Positions 1 through 14,491 are shown, numbered from the stretch's first letter. The stretch: DNA of 64,000 nucleotides from Dicaeum eximium (GCA_013396995.1 VWZP01007922.1:806001-870000); one strand, 5' to 3'. Numbers and translations: made by a program. Notes: generated by a model not told the origin, from the letters alone.

Positions 1-654
1 TGTTCTGTGGAGATAAAATCTCTCTTAATCCTGAAAAATCACATATCTCAAAGCACAGCTGATCCTCTTGGCAGTCCCTTTAAAAGTGCAAGCAGATGAG
101 GGCAGCTTCAGTGTTCCAAGGGGTATCTCCAATTTAGGCTATTCCAGGTTGATGCTCTTCATGTACACCTGAGTGTACTTTTTGCTGTACTGGACAGGTA
201 AGCTCTTGGATGTTTTTCTCACCCCTCCCACTCAAATTTATAGTCTTTTCATCTGTCCCTTTCCACAGGGCTGCAAGTCAAGATCCTTTTCATCATAATA
301 GCTCTTTTCTGAAGGACTACAGTCACTTTGCAAGTTTTAATTATTCCCAAGGCTATAGACACCATCCTTTAACAGAGGTTGTTCTCAGAGGTTTGGTGTA
401 ATACCAGTGTGTGTACTAGCACAAGACTGTTGTCTAATTTCTTGATATTTAGGAGGTATTACAGTCCTATTTTAGACTATAAAAGTATTCATTTTTTAGC
501 ACAACAGACAAAGATTTGACCCAGGATCAAAGGAAAAACCTCTGATTTTAAGAAATGAACAGCTGGATCCCAGACTTGTTAACATATAGTGTTTGAAATG
601 TCACTAAATGCCTGCTGTTGGGAACATAAATTGTTCCAGACAATTTTGACATGT
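1..654. other. Unique AT-rich DNA, no gene seen
   Basis: No exon, RNA gene or recognisable repeat is visible. The open frames are under 85 codons and share no recognisable motif. The stretch ends where a degraded CR1 fragment begins. Confidence 0.6.
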
Positions 655-765
655 TCCACAGAACACCTGAGGTTGGAAGGGATTTCTGGAGCTTATCTTG
701 TCTGGCCCCCCTGCTCAAGCAGGATCAAGGTAGGTACCTTAGGCTACCCAGCATCACATCCAGGT
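655..765 (-). mobile_element. CR1 LINE 3'-end fragment, degraded
   Basis: Read on the plus strand this matches the reverse complement of the CR1 3' region. An 'acctgaggttggaaggga' block is followed by a 'ctggagcttatcttgtctgg' block, a run of C and 'ctgctcaagcaggatcaagg', then a CCCAGCATCACATCCAGGT-like block. These come in the usual CR1 order and the element therefore points to the minus strand. It is 5'-truncated, as almost all genomic CR1 copies are, and carries many substitutions and small gaps, so it is old. The match fades after about 765. No coding part is retained. The family call comes from memory of the consensus; exact ends are approximate. Confidence 0.75.
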
Positions 766-3404
766 GACCAGTTACCCCTGGATGACCGGAAGTCACTCCC
801 CTGTCATAAGGAGGACAATCCAAATTTTCTACTAACATGATTGGAAACAAACTTTGGCATTAGAAACAGGTTATGTAAAATCTGTGCCTCCCTTCCCCCT
901 GTCCACCCACGTGGCTTTCTGAGACCTGTTTTCCCCCTTGTAGGAATCCTGAGCTGTTCATTGTCACCCACTGGAACAGGAATTCCCTGTGAGCAGAGCA
1001 CAGAGAATTTAGAGGTTCTAGTAGTGTTTCTGTGTATTGCACTACAGAAATACAACAAATACCACTGCCTAATGCCCACTGAAAATCAAAACTAAAAACT
1101 CTTTCCCCTCATTACAGACACAAATGACAGGCTTTCAGAATGATTAGCTGGAAATGGCCTTTTCCATCAGATACAAGCCCAGAGGAAGGAGTGTGCCAGA
1201 AAAAGAAGATGCTTATATTGGCTTCTTTGTAATGCAAATGTAGGAACATGCTTTTTATCTTCAGACAAGTGCAAGTGCTTCACAAAGATTTTATTTAAAG
1301 CTTGTGTTCTCATGCATTACAAAAGTGAAGCAAAGAGACATGCCAGCATTAATGAACTTCTAGGGGCTGTATTATTAGTTCTGAAGAATAAAGAGAGAAA
1401 GAGCACACAATTTAATGTCAGACTTATTAACAAAGAGACAAATGCTATTCATGCAAGGAATATGGTAGAATTGAGTCACATCTCTGTTTACTCTGGGGAC
1501 CTCATATAAACACAAAGCCAGTTCTGTCTCTCTCAACATTTAAATCACTATAGTGAATCCCCAAAATACTTTTTTTTTTTTTTTTGGCTGTTTTCCTCAC
1601 ATTTCCATATCACAAAGCTCTGATAGCTGTGGTGACAGGAAGATGCAGTTCAAGTGAATGCATCTGCTACAAGCACTAGCTCTGTTGTGTGCTTGCCTGG
1701 CATTTAACAGTGATGTTGTAAATACATAATGTCATGACTTCCTTTCATTCACTTTCATTTCTGCTCAGAAACACATGCAGAGTGGGCTCTGCAGAATGGG
1801 CAGAGCTTCACAGACAAGCCAGGAAAGATGAAAAGAAACAAAAACACAAAACAAAAGAAAAAAAAAAAGCCAAAATCCCAGGAAAATAGAGAATTCCATT
1901 AATAAAATCTTTATTCCCTTACATTATCTGTTATATCTCCAGGAAGAAAACAAATGTCACATCCCAATATTGGCGTTTTTTCTGCACTTCTCTACATCTG
2001 CTGTCACAGTTACACTATTTCCTTCTAGATAATAGTTTCCAAATACTGAGAATGGGAAGGCTGACACACATCTAAGGGTATCCAAGGAGGAGGTGGAGTA
2101 ACACCATTTCCCAGCTCATCTATGAACCCAGGTTGGCCAAGTCACTGATACAGATTGTCTTGGCAAATACAGAGCCTCCAGCAGTTAACTGGCCCAGCAC
2201 TGGACTCAGAGGAAGGATCAGTTAACTTCCTTTCTCCATCTTATTTTCTGCAAGGCAGAAACTGCATGAAGTTCAAGCTGGAATCGATTGACTACTGAGG
2301 GAGAGAGTAGGAAAACTTACATTCCTACATCTATGTATTTTGAAGATCATGTAATCCACAGCACCTTGGTAATTAGCTGGTTTACACATTATTCCAGGTC
2401 TCACTTTCCAAAAGCACCCAGCAAGGTAGAAGATCTTTGCCCAATGCCCAGCATCAAAGGTTGTTGCACAGCAGGAAATTCGCTTTTCCTCATGGGTATT
2501 TGGCCATCTTTGGGAAGGATAGGAGCAGCTCATTTAAGATGTTGACATGGGAACCTACACTATAGTATATAAAATTGGTTTTCAAATAATGCTACATTTG
2601 GTTGAGGGAACCACTTTAGCCTAAATTAAAGCACTTCTTTGAAAAACTTTGATTCATATATACCGCTATTAAGTAATTCTAAAAAAAAAAAGAAAAGCAG
2701 GGAAGGAAGGAGAGAGAAAGGCCACTTTATTGTAGGAAGAACTGTTGAAAAGATTTCTACAACCAGAGAACATACTGATTAGAGGTTTTCAAGAGTACTC
2801 ATAATGTTGTATAGTTCTTAGGCAAAAAAAAAATCTCATTTTACTTAAGAGGATGAACTCCTAGAAGCTAACAATTCAAGAGTTTTCTTGATAAAGCTCT
2901 TCCCTTAACAGAGTTTGTATTCATATTTAGATCCACCCTCCCAAACATACACATTTTGAGAAAAAGTTTCCAATTCAGCTGACCGATAGACATGTCCATC
3001 TTCAACATCTCCCCCTGTATGCTCAAAACCAGAGCATAATTTGGTTATGATACTGTGACTGGTTATAACTCTAGATATTACTCTGGAGAGAGAAAGAGAA
3101 GAAAGACACAATGGCATTTCCCTTCCACCATGGACACTGCACATGAAACTCTGTTTCTTTCTGAAAGCCCATGACACATGCAGCTCTTATGATGTGTGTC
3201 CTTGTTCCATCCAGGACAGAGTCAATTTTTTGCAGTGAGCCATGCCAAGGCAGAGCCTGGAGCTGTGTGAGCATGCCTAGGAAGTTATTCTAGGCCATGG
3301 ACATTAATGTCAGGACTGGGTAAAGGACTCTCTGGTTTCCAAGAAAAAGAGTGCAGCTTACAGTCCTAAAAAAGCATGGTGGGAGGAGGAAAGCCATATG
3401 AGTT
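766..3404. other. Intergenic or intronic DNA, no gene seen
   Basis: The sequence is mixed-composition unique DNA. A T run lies at 1570-1585 and an A-rich tract at about 1829-1868. Overlapping frames of 84 to 91 codons near 804-1095 run on both strands in a somewhat GC-richer patch; none shows a domain, plausible splice context or codon pattern that would support an exon. Nothing else is recognised. Confidence 0.6.
1570..1585. repeat. T homopolymer (16 bases)
   Basis: An uninterrupted T run, read directly. It may be the tail of an old minus-strand retroposon, but nothing recognisable adjoins it. Confidence 0.85.
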
Positions 3405-3570
3405 TGTTACTTGTCATCCAGGGTCTGTGGTGAGCATTTTTACATGTGAGTTATCCCCTCTTTTGTATACTTTTGCCATATAATATTGTTGCTGTTACTG
3501 TTGGTTTTGTTATCTCATTGCTGTCTCCAGTAAATTGTTATCTCAACCTGTAATCTGTCTTTTGTGCCTT
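3405..3570 (+). mobile_element. ERVL-type LTR fragment (3' part)
   Basis: The stretch resembles the end of an avian ERVL-like LTR of the kind common in passerines. In order it shows a 'ggtgagca' block, a TTTTGTATA-like block, a T-rich run with repeated TTGTTGCTGTTACTGTTGG-type triplets, a CATTGCTGTCTC block, an AGTAAATTGTTATCTCAACC block in the place of the LTR polyadenylation region, and a short T/G-rich tail. These blocks and their order are the basis of the call. No internal retroviral ORF or partner LTR is seen nearby, so it would be a solo or truncated LTR. Start and end are approximate and target-site duplications were not found. The subfamily cannot be fixed without a repeat-library search. 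Confidence 0.6.
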
Positions 3571-6500
3571 GTATCAGTGGCCTTTTAATGGAAGTACTAA
3601 ATTGGGGAATACCATTCTTAAAGTGTGAAAATGTACAATTCACAACAGATGGAACACTCAGACAATCCTGCTCAGCAGCTGCTAAAGTTCACAAAAAGAT
3701 GGGGTTTTCAGTGCTTGTGCTCCTGACTCCTTTGATCCCAAGACTGCCTCACTTGCCCTCAGCTTTCAGCAGTGGTAGGACAGAGAACCTTCTGTGCCTG
3801 GCTGTGACTGCACATTTCTCGACTTGTGATGGTGGTACTTCATCTTGCCTTCAGAATTTGCTGACTCCTGGCTGTGCAAAGTGAAGCAACTTCTCCCTTG
3901 ACAGTCTACTCCAAATAGTAAACTTTTGGGTTCTTTTCTTCAACCTATTGTCCTGCCTTGGAAGCTGGCTGTGTTTTAGAAGAAAGGATAGGCATATTGC
4001 ATCTATTGAATGGCTGTGAAATGACAGATAAGAGGTGGAAATAAAAAGCAGAGATTGCATAGTAAAGAAGAAAACAGTTTCTTAAAAGGCTGGGGAATGC
4101 AAAAGAAGCATTCCTCACCTTCCAACCTGTAAAAAGACACTACAAATGAAAAAAGCAGGATTTAGAATTCTTGCTGAACTTGTCTGCTGAGTAATTCATG
4201 AAAGCCAGAGTTGGGTCTGTTTGAACATCTCCACTTATCACCAAGGATTATTTAGTTATTGTTCATTGGAACACAAGTAAAAACTATCCACCCAAATTTA
4301 ACAATGTAAAGACCGTCAGAAGAAATAAAGTATCTGCAGGCAACGCAGGGCTTCCAAGTAATTGAAGAAAGCTTTGCCCTCCCTCAGACTCCATCCAATG
4401 GTCAGAAAAAGCCACCTGTCTTGCAAAAAACAAGGGTATTAACTATCCAGGCTCATTGGCATTCACTGAAGCTCACTTCCCACAGCAGGAAGTGCCCTCC
4501 AGGAGAGTGGAGTTAAATGGCCCTGGAGCAACAGAGTGAACAGAGATAAAGAACTTAGTGGGATATCTGGCTGGAAGTGAAGCCTCTTCTGTCCGACCCA
4601 TTCATCAATTTGGACAATTCATCCTATCCCTTCACCAATTCCTGCTTATCTCAACACATGCTTTTCAACAACACAAGACAAAAGATTTTTTTTTCCTAAA
4701 CAGAGATCTTATTTCCTTCGTAGCTTTGTCTGATATTGGTGAATGCTTATTTTCAACTTGCCTATCACCCATTGCTCTTACCCAGCTCCAGTAAAGCCAT
4801 GCCTGTGTCATATCAGGTTCATCTACTCTGTACATCCAGAGTTTGGTACAAGGGCTCCTTCTACCAAGGCTGCCTGGCAAAGTGCCAAGATATCCAAACC
4901 AACCTCTTGATTTGAGCGTCCCTGCAACTCCTTTATGGGGTGGCTGAGAGGTAGAAGCCTGGGAATCAGACCCAAGCAATTGCTGTCCCCAGTTCCCCAT
5001 CGTGGGAGATGCTGGCACCACTGTCACAACAGAAGGTTGTTCTGAGCCATTCCTTCCTCATCTCTTCTCCTTCTGTTCTGCATTCTGACTTCCATATATT
5101 ATATATGGGCAGTCAGTATATAAAAGTGGGGAGGCTTCACAGTGAACTCTGCAGTCCCATTTTCTCAGGTGATTGACCCCTGCTGACATAGTGAAGCTAG
5201 AAGGGTTCAAATGGCTGCACTGGAGTTTGGGGAATGGATGCCTAGGTATTTCATGCCTAGATCTCAAATGACCAGCTATGACAATGCACTGGAATATGAG
5301 GACATATGACACTGGCATATGAGGACAATCACCTCAAATCTTCTGGCAAATCTTTTGCACCCAAGAGAGCTCTGAGAAAGCATATAAAAACAGAGAAAAA
5401 AATGTTGAGAAGTGACTATGTAGAAGTGCATGTGGGATTTAAGGCAAGAATAGGCATTAGCTGATGACATGCTGGCTAGTTACTCAGAGCAGGAGTTCAG
5501 AACCCAGCAGTCAGCTGGAGCCCTGGAGCCCTCCCAGTCATGTCCTTTTTAAGATAATAGACTTCAAGGATAGCAGTGTGTGCCTTCTGCCCCACAGATG
5601 CAAAGAGCTATCTGCAAAACTCATGTTTAAGTTCACTTAGGCATCAGAGTATCCTTAAAAATCTGTAACTCGAATCAGGGGCCTAAATACCATTTTTAAA
5701 TCCCACTTCTGAAATTCCCATTATGTTATCATGGAAGAGAACACTGTTAATGTTGTAAACAAAAACTCTTGGGGAAAAAATGCAAATTGTATGTATATAT
5801 TTATTGCCTAAATCAAGTCCCTGATCAGGATGGGGTGGGAGGAAGGAAGAGATAGGTGGAAAAGAAGTCTGTGAGTGATACTCACTTGTTCATAATTTTC
5901 TCAGGGGGCCAGTACATTTCCTTCTCTTTAACTATACACTTCTACGTGCCTTAAAACCTCCCTGAAGAGATTCAGATTTTCTTGACTATGGAGATGTAAT
6001 ATGCAATTAAGCAAGCAGTGAGAGTTTTGATTTTACTCTGGTATTTCTTTTTCATCCCTTAAAACTGTGAATGATAATTAATTCTGTTAAGTTGAGAGGC
6101 AAATAGCAAGATTCTGCAATCTGTGGAATTGAATCTCAGGCATTTGTCCAGAGAACTGGGAATTGCTTTATTGTCTTTGTCAAGAACAATTCCTCAAGTA
6201 CGCATCTCTCCGAAAGGTGTACAACTGAGAATAAACTGAGAATTCTCCAAGGAACATTTGCTCTTTTGGTGCTCTTCCCTCCTCTGTTTTGTACAAACTC
6301 AACACTAGTAACTTGTATTTCACGGCTAAAACCCTCTGAAATGTTGTCATGCCTAACTATCATCTCCTGACAATTCCCTCCTGAAGCTTACAGTGCACTA
6401 TTAGCTGGGCTTCGACTGAACAACACAGTCAAAACAGATGGATCCACAGAATGCAAACCTAAAGCTTGTATATCTGCATCTATATCTAGATAGATAGATA

Positions 6501-9000
6501 GACAGATCTGAAGCATGGCGTTGCGGTGTTTTTAGGAGTGTGGCAAGATGATAACAATGTGGCGAGATAACAACCCGGAAAGTGAAGTGACCACACTCAA
6601 ATACCTTTATCTGCCCTTCCTAGAGCCAGAAATCCATACTTTCTCCCCATCAAAAGCACAGTTTTTGATTCCTGTCTCCATTCCTGTCTCCATTCTGACA
6701 GCTCACCTAGCACAAGGGAGAAAGAATGCCACAATACAGTTTATGTGCAGGTCCATAGGAGCAGGGACAGTAGTAGTGCTCCTGTCCTCTGCCTTCAGTG
6801 TGCTTCATTTCTGGTGATGAAAGTACAATCTTTTGATTGTCCTCATGTGGGAATAAAGGGGAAAAGCTTTATGGTTTTGCTTGACTTTTATGGTCAAGCT
6901 TTTGGCCATTCCTCTCAGCCAGAAGTGTCCATTAAAGTGCCAAGTGTAGTGGAGCACATACACAAACCAGATCAAACAGTATCATCAACTAAGATAATTT
7001 CAATATTTTTTTGACCCCAAAATGAGTTTAAAACTTGACCTGGAGGCAAAACCCACACATATTCAGTTCTGAAGAGTTACAGTGTTTCTGAAAGCCCCCA
7101 GCTACACAGCTCTGACCTCCTGTTTTATGAGCTTCTTTGTGTACCACTGTAACAATACATGTAGGTTTATGTAGGAACATAAAAACTTCCAGTCCAGAAC
7201 TAAATTGGCCCCTTCCACCTGACCTCCTCTTCCAGCAGATGCTTCAGAGCAATGACAGAGGCTCTGCAGTGTGTCTATAGCAGAATTAATGTTCACTGGT
7301 CAAAGAAAATTCTTACCTTTACCTCTTCCATTCCATTCAGAAGTAGTCAAACTCATTTTGTTGACAAAACAGCTAGCAGACCAAAAAGAAGAGACCTCAA
7401 GTGCCACCAATGCCAAGCTGATAATGTTACTAGAACCCAGACTTATTGCAAGTTTCAGACCCCATAAAGCTGCAGAAAGCTGTTGCTCAAAGGAAGAAGT
7501 GCAGGCCCTTGAGGGCTGCTTTATTAAGGCAGCAGATTGGTCTTTGAGCCAGGTTTTATGCCATCAGTGATGATGAAGGGTAGGATCCCATCAGCTGATT
7601 GCAGTATTCTAGCCCATTATTTATTTACACAGATAATTAATTCCTCTGAAATGGAAGTATTTATCAACAATCCCATTATCTACCTTTTCCTTCTAAGTTC
7701 TTTGTAGGACTAGCTGACAGCTTCAGTAACTACCATATAATTAAAGTAATTGTTGGACTGCATTTCTTATTCTGTTTCATGTATAATTATATTCTATGGG
7801 AAATCTTGTGGGATTTGAAACAGACTTTTAATCTATTCCACATGAATCTAAAACAACTCCCAAGAAAATAATTTAATAGTCATGTTTAACAGTGTGCCAC
7901 TTCATTGGCACCAGAGAATTCACAATCTCAGAGCTCCTCATAGACCTATTCAGTCACACAGGGACAACAAAAAGGCTCTTTCAATAGGGAAAAGTTTCCT
8001 AAAATTTTTGTACATTAATTAAGTTGGTTTTAAAGGGAAATCTTTGCTGGTTTGTTTGGACAAACCCTCCTAAAGAGACAGGCAGCTGCTTATCCTGAAG
8101 TTTTATGGACAGTTGCACCTTTTTTTTTTACTTTGTTCCTTAAATTTACCAGAACCCATTCATATTCTCATGAATTCTCCTTCCTTACTACCTTGCATGA
8201 AAGTACATGAATTTTGGTTCACTGATAGCATGTACTTTCACCACTACCCTATTTATAACATCAGTTATGTTCAAAATGTCTTATTCTGGCACCAATATTG
8301 CTACATTTTTTCAAGGAAAGGGAAAAAGAGAAAACCCTGCCACTTCTGTGATACTTTCATGCTCAGAATGAGCATGGGTCCAGGTAGAACAGGGTGCATT
8401 GGAAATAAACATTTATGATGTTACCTGTGGCTACATTTAATTTAATGTGCATTAATTACATTTAATGTGGCTGGTGTGCACACTATCAGGACACTAGAAC
8501 ATCAGCCAATGGTCTACTTGAGCACAACACTCCCTTTAAAACACACCAACAATTTTCTTTTTGTGGAAAAGAACACATGAAAGCAAATGATGAGAACTTG
8601 ATCTCAGCTGAGCTGTTTTGAGGACCAACACCTTAGAATGGGAAAGCAATCCTGTACCCCTTAGCTCAAATGTGTCACATAGACAGAATACAACTTCTTA
8701 TTAATCTTTGTGAAACATGAACTCTTCTTTCACCATTTGAACTGAAATTGCTCAAGTTGTCAGGTTCCTAACTCCAGAACATTTAAAGAAAAAAAAGCTC
8801 AAATATGCTTTTCTTTTGGTAGTTTTTAAAATCTGGTTATGGATGTCCAGCTTTGCTTTACAGATATAAGCAAGCAGAAGCTGTGTAATCCTACAGGTGT
8901 TTCATATGCTATACACAAACACTTCAGAGTAGGAAGCAGTCAGGGATTTTTGTTTTGTCTCCCAAAGATCAGACACAGTGCCTGTAGTTATGCTTCTGAA
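3571..9000. other. Unique AT-rich DNA, no gene seen
   Basis: No gene is supported. The longest frames are 106 codons (3564-3884 plus) and 120 codons (4665-5027 minus). Neither resembles a known protein. A short GATA microsatellite lies at 6487-6506 and a 15-base direct duplication built on 'attcctgtctcc' at about 6668-6697. The 7590-7800 part is rich in TAATTA-like and TTTAC motifs and free of repeats. Confidence 0.55.
6487..6506. repeat. Short (TAGA)n microsatellite
   Basis: About four TAGA units followed by an imperfect GACAGA end, read directly from the sequence. Too short to be a strong variable marker but a normal microsatellite seed. Confidence 0.8.
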
Positions 9001-12000
9001 TAACAAACTCTGCCATACAGACTGAAACACTGTAGCTTGATTGCTTGCAGATTTTCATATTGGCTAAAATTACCAGATAAGTGGATCTACAATGTTCTCC
9101 TTTCATGCTTTATCACACTGTCTTTCTGTGATTACAGTTTATTAAGTTAGGAGTGGTCATTAGGAATAGAGGTTGCCAAGCTATTTATCAGGTTAATTAA
9201 CTCAGCATTTTCCTGCTGCCTTATTGATTTGGCAGTCTGAAGCCATTGGACAACCAATTTTATGGAGGTGTTTATTTCAGTTATAGGACATAATACAGGT
9301 ATTGAAGTTTGTTGCCATGCCAGCTAGCCAGGACTTATATACACTGCAATTATCTTTTGCAGGTAGATCTTGACCTGCACGCAGACTTTCTCCTGACTCA
9401 TTACACTGGGAGGAATTTCATCCACCAAAAACACTCAGTGCTTTGTCAGATATTAGCTGATAGGGCTTGCAGCTGGCCAGGGAACTATTTCTTTTCTCTG
9501 AACAGACAGCCTGAGCAGGACCATGTAACATGGAGATTGATTTGGAACACTGCAGCCAGAGCACACAGCAGATGGATTCATCCTACACACCTGGGTTACC
9601 TTTTGGCATTATCCACCACCTCACAAGAAGAAGCATCTAACAAAACTAAATTGTGCAATATAGATTGAATACAGTTTTTGTGAATATCTCCTTATGTACT
9701 CACTGTAAATCATCCATGATCACTTTGTGAGACTTTTCTAACTTTTTCAAAAGTGACACTTTTTCAAAACTACTGGGGAAAAAAAGTCACATTTTATCTG
9801 CATTATTACAGTGGGTTGACAAAGAACTAAATACATTTTTCACTAATATTCATATACTGCATACAAATATTTGCAGATGATTCCCCTCCATTTTTGTAAA
9901 AAATTAATGCACATTCCAACTGGTAAACTAGTGAAATGTCTGTGAATGAGCTCTTGTTCTAATTGACCACTTGCAGTTATATCACTTTTTAAAAGAACAG
10001 ATATGTTGAAAGAAAATTAAAGTTATACAAGGAACAAAACATTTCAAAATGACAGCAAAACAAAGGCGCTATTGGGTGAATTTTTTGAAAGGGTCAGGCA
10101 CACAAAAACCTTTCAAAAACATTCTGCAAAGAAGATACACTGGTCTGCAAATACTTCCAGTTTAAAGAGGAATCCAAGAAAATCCCTAATCTCCTTCACC
10201 CTTGACTCCCTACATGTATCGTTCTTAAATATATATCTTTATCTTAATTTGACAGAAAAGGCAAGGTTCATACAGCTAGTCAGTGGAAAACTAATGGGGC
10301 CAAATCAGAATTAATAAATAAATACAAAAAAACAAAGAGCAGGTGCTCACAGTCTTGTGGTAGAAGTGGTAGCTGATAGCTCTGCACAACCAGAGCTTTT
10401 TCTCTTTCAAGAAAGCTTGTCCCCTTTACAGTGCTTAATTTCTTAATTTCCTACCACACTTTTTTTAGACAGGTTACAGACATTTACATCAACCTTAGAA
10501 CCTTTTCCAATATAAAAATCAGAAGGAAATGAGGTTTTACCATAACAACAATCACTTAAAGTATTTTTTCATTGTAGAATAGACCAGTAGAAAATCATAA
10601 AGGCCGGGAAAACACCATTCTGTTGAAAAAGGTGTGAACATTTAGTCCATTAGATGTGTAAAGGGTGTTATCTACTTTACCAAATTTGCAGTCAAATGCT
10701 ATATTGAAAATTGAAATGGTGAGATGTTGTTTTTTGCTGGTGGCAAGTTCTAGTCCTTAGGGATTATTATATTGCATTTCAGAAAGCTGGTGTTAGATGA
10801 CAAAAAGAAGCTGGTAATATGGGATTTCTAAAGGATCTTTAGAGCTAACCCTGTTGAACACCTCTCTGGTGATAAGCGTGTCATAAACAGAAGAAAAGCA
10901 TTTGGGTGGATGAAAATTGTTTTCAGAACAGCATTTTACCTTGCTAAAAAGGTATACTTCCTTCAACATCAAACAGCAGTTTCACTTAAGAAAACTTTAC
11001 TGCTATTAAAATAAATGTCAAGCTCCCCAGTGAAAAAACAGACTGTGAAGAGGATGTATATGAAATAACATGTGGGCTGCCTTGCTGACCTTCTGTCCTC
11101 AGCAGGAGTTCTGGTAGGCAGAACTATTGGATAGCTGTCCTAATAAAAGCACTGCAGAGGAAGGGCTGATCTATGCCACTTACCTGGAAATTGATAGGAC
11201 ACAAGTTCATAAGATCTGTGGCATTAGATGACTCTCAGGTGATTCAGAAATTATGTCAGTCTTCATCCGACACTATCACAAAATGCCACAGAAAAGATTG
11301 AAATATCCCCAAAAGGCAGAAGAAGACAATGTTAGTCAAGGGAAAACTGAACCCTAAAATCAATGCAGGTTTTTTTCTTCTCTGTCTAGGCTGATAAAAC
11401 AATTTGTGATGTATTCGACTCCAGACAGAAGGGTTAATCACACTCAACTTTCACAACTCATAGGTATTGTCAAATATTGTCAAGCCCATGAAATAATTTA
11501 AATAAATTTAGATAATGCAGATATGTCAGTACAGGTGCATATATAGAATGCACAGAATTTTAAGAGGCTTTTAGTCTAAGGGAAAAAAAGTATTTAAAAT
11601 AGATTAAAAAATGAGAATGGAGTCCCTAGGAGGCTCCATATCACAAAAGGGCTGCTGTAAAAAAAAAAATCACAACTTCATGAACATATAATTCTGTTGA
11701 TATGTTCTCTCTTTCTGACTTGCCAGTGTAGTCAAATAACTTTACTGCAGTGGTGCCAAGTGCCTAAAAACTGAAAGTGCAATTCCAACATCTAACATCA
11801 GTGGAAAAGCTACCAGGAAACGTGTTGAAAAATTTCTGTGGAAGCAATTTAATTTTTAAAGACAGACATTCTTCTTCCCTGGAAAATAAGATTGCTGCAT
11901 TTGGAGAGGCAAACAATCAAACAGTGATTTCACAAGAACCTTCCTGAAATCAACCCAGAGGGAATAAAGGAAGTTTCTGCCAAGATAAAACAAAATATCT

Positions 12001-14000
12001 AGTGTTAGTAGCTACTAAATAAAACACAATAAATGTAGTAAGTTCTGCAAAATCATGAAGCCTGAATGCCCCTTTAACAATGTTGTTTATAAGCTTTATT
12101 TTGCATAGTAAATACATTTAATTTGAATACTCAGGTAGTGGTGTTTGGATTTGTAGTTTTGCTTTGAAATTCTCTTAATTATCACATTTCCAATCTGTCT
12201 TTACACCTTTTTTATTTTTCCCCCTTGGAATGTGTAAATTGACCCTTAAAGAGCTGCTGGCCATTTCCATGCTAGTTCTGTTATTCACATCTTTTCTCTT
12301 ACAAATTTATTGCAACTCCAGACGTGACAAAGACCTACAGCTATTCCCAAGGAGGGATGAAGACCCTGTCCCATGCTTTGTCAAGGTCCGTATAGACAAC
12401 TCAGAGAAAAGAGATACGTGTTTCCTTTGCCTCCCCATCCTGGGAAGACTGTCTGCCTTTGCTTGGCAAGGGTGCATCCCCTTTAATCATGTTCCCTGAA
12501 CCATCCCCAAGCCCCCAGACTCAAACTCTCCTTCTTAGGCTAGGTGGTGATGGACTACCTAAAATTGTTTTTAACAGCACTTTCATCTGCAGCTGAGATT
12601 CTTCATGAGAACTGTGGGCTATCAAGAAAGAAGCTGCTTAAAAAAGAAAATCTGTGTTTCACACTGTGGGGTATGAGATATTTTTGAGGTCCTTTGACCT
12701 TAGGACTTCAGAATTCAAAATTTTGGTCAGACTCCCTGTTGAGGGGCAGAAAGGCAATGATTGTATAGTGACTACTGCACTGTATTAGGGGAAGGGGCTG
12801 ATATAATGATAGCATCCATTAAGAATACCTTTGAAGTTGTCCAGAAGAAACACACAGAAACTGAGGTAATATTTGTAGGATTTAAAAGGGAGTGTGCAGG
12901 TATCTGAGGCAGTATCAGCAAAGTAAGCTTTACCTATGAAACTCCATAGAGTGAACCTGATAATGCTCCCCAAGCTCTTCCCTTGAATTGTCCTTTTGTC
13001 TCTAAATTCTGTGGCTCTAGCTGTAAAATTCATACAAAGAAAGAGGGTCTTAAAGTACTTCTAGCTGTGCTAACACCTGAAAAAAAAATAAATAAAGAGA
13101 TCTCAGGAGATAACTGCAAGTGAATATCCACATCAAAGGAATTTGAGAAATTTCTGAACTTTAGTTGCTTATTCACATCATATCCTGGGCCTTTCACAGG
13201 ATATAACTGAAATGGAAGGGAGACCAAGAGGAGACATTACTTTTCTATTATCTTTGCAATGCCTTTAAACAGGGAGATAAATCTAGTTCTTCAGCTGGGT
13301 GGGAGCTGCCATTTTCAGTCAGCTGAGACAGTCTTTCAAAGTTACTCACTGTGCTCATACTGTCACCCAAAAAGCCTCCAGTGTTTTTTTAGTTCCCACT
13401 GAATAAAAGTTAATCAGTACAAGACACATAACACAATAAATTGTTTTGGCACAGAGAAGGACAACAGATTTAAAATTCCCAGATTTTTAATTTGTTCTTG
13501 AGCATTTACAAGACTGTAAAATCTTCACAATTGGACTCTCCTAGTTTCTCTGTTTTCCATAGTTTGGAGCACTCCACCAGAATCAATCTATATAACGTTT
13601 AGCAATCCCTACCAAAAATCTGGTTGTGATAATGACTTATAAACAAGTTAGTTTGCTTCTGAGTTCTAATATTTCCTGACACTCCTGGGATACATTCAAT
13701 TTCCATGATGGCTAGGAGTTCTCCTCCTGCCTCCATCTTAACAGGTATTTTTCTCCAATTTTTTATGCCTATAGTTTTAAGGTATACTCCAAATATTAGA
13801 ACTGTCATAATAAAATTTCAGGAACTGGAAGCACTGTGGTGTTGAACAGATAATAAACAATTATACTGCAAATTAGTTAGTTGCAGAGCTATAATCAGCA
13901 GTCTCCAAGGGAGCATTAGCAGTTGCAAACCTATATCTAAGCACATCTTTTACTCAGCAGGCAAGGTCATGTTTTGGGAGCTGTGATGGATGGCTTAGCT
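9001..14000. other. Unique AT-rich DNA, no gene seen
   Basis: A 119-codon frame at 9309-9668 on the plus strand has no recognisable domain and no convincing splice context. The remainder is repeat-poor, with short A/T runs and an A-rich (AAAT)-like patch around 10305-10336. No interspersed repeat family is recognised. Confidence 0.55.
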
Positions 14001-14491
14001 TTGCCTCTGCCAGCATTCCTTTCTGTGAGTCACAAGGGGTGTTTGGAGAAGGCATCACTCACTCTGTCAGCAGGCACCAGGGGCTCCAAAGAAAGGTCAC
14101 GCTGCACTCCGGCTCCATCCCACAGAAGGGCTCCCTGAGGTGCATCACCTGCTCCCCTCTCAAGCTCCCTGTAAATCAGATGTCCTTTGCTGCAAAGTAC
14201 ACACAGCGTATCAATGCCAGCAAAACACCAAATGTGCTCCAGGTACAACTATTTACCAGCTGCGGGAATGATTTCCTGGATGGATATCAAGGATTCGCCA
14301 ATTTGCAAAGATCTCATTTTGGAGGGTTAGAAGACCAGTGAAGGAATAGAAGGTGCTGTAAGAAATGGGGAAGTGTCTTCTGAGACAGAAAGAGTAATCT
14401 GAATTAAGTTTGCCATGAGAACAGATACTAAATTAAAACTGCAGCATGAGGACACAAAGCTGTTTGCATGACATTTTGGAGTGAGATTTAC

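Noticed and set aside
8438..8475. Short repeated 'acatttaat' words that can pair imperfectly
   Set aside because: Too short and AT-rich to be a microRNA hairpin or a structured RNA.
9309..9668. 119-codon plus-strand frame with an upstream CAG-like acceptor word
   Set aside because: A lone possible splice word is not evidence of an exon, and the peptide matches nothing I recognise.
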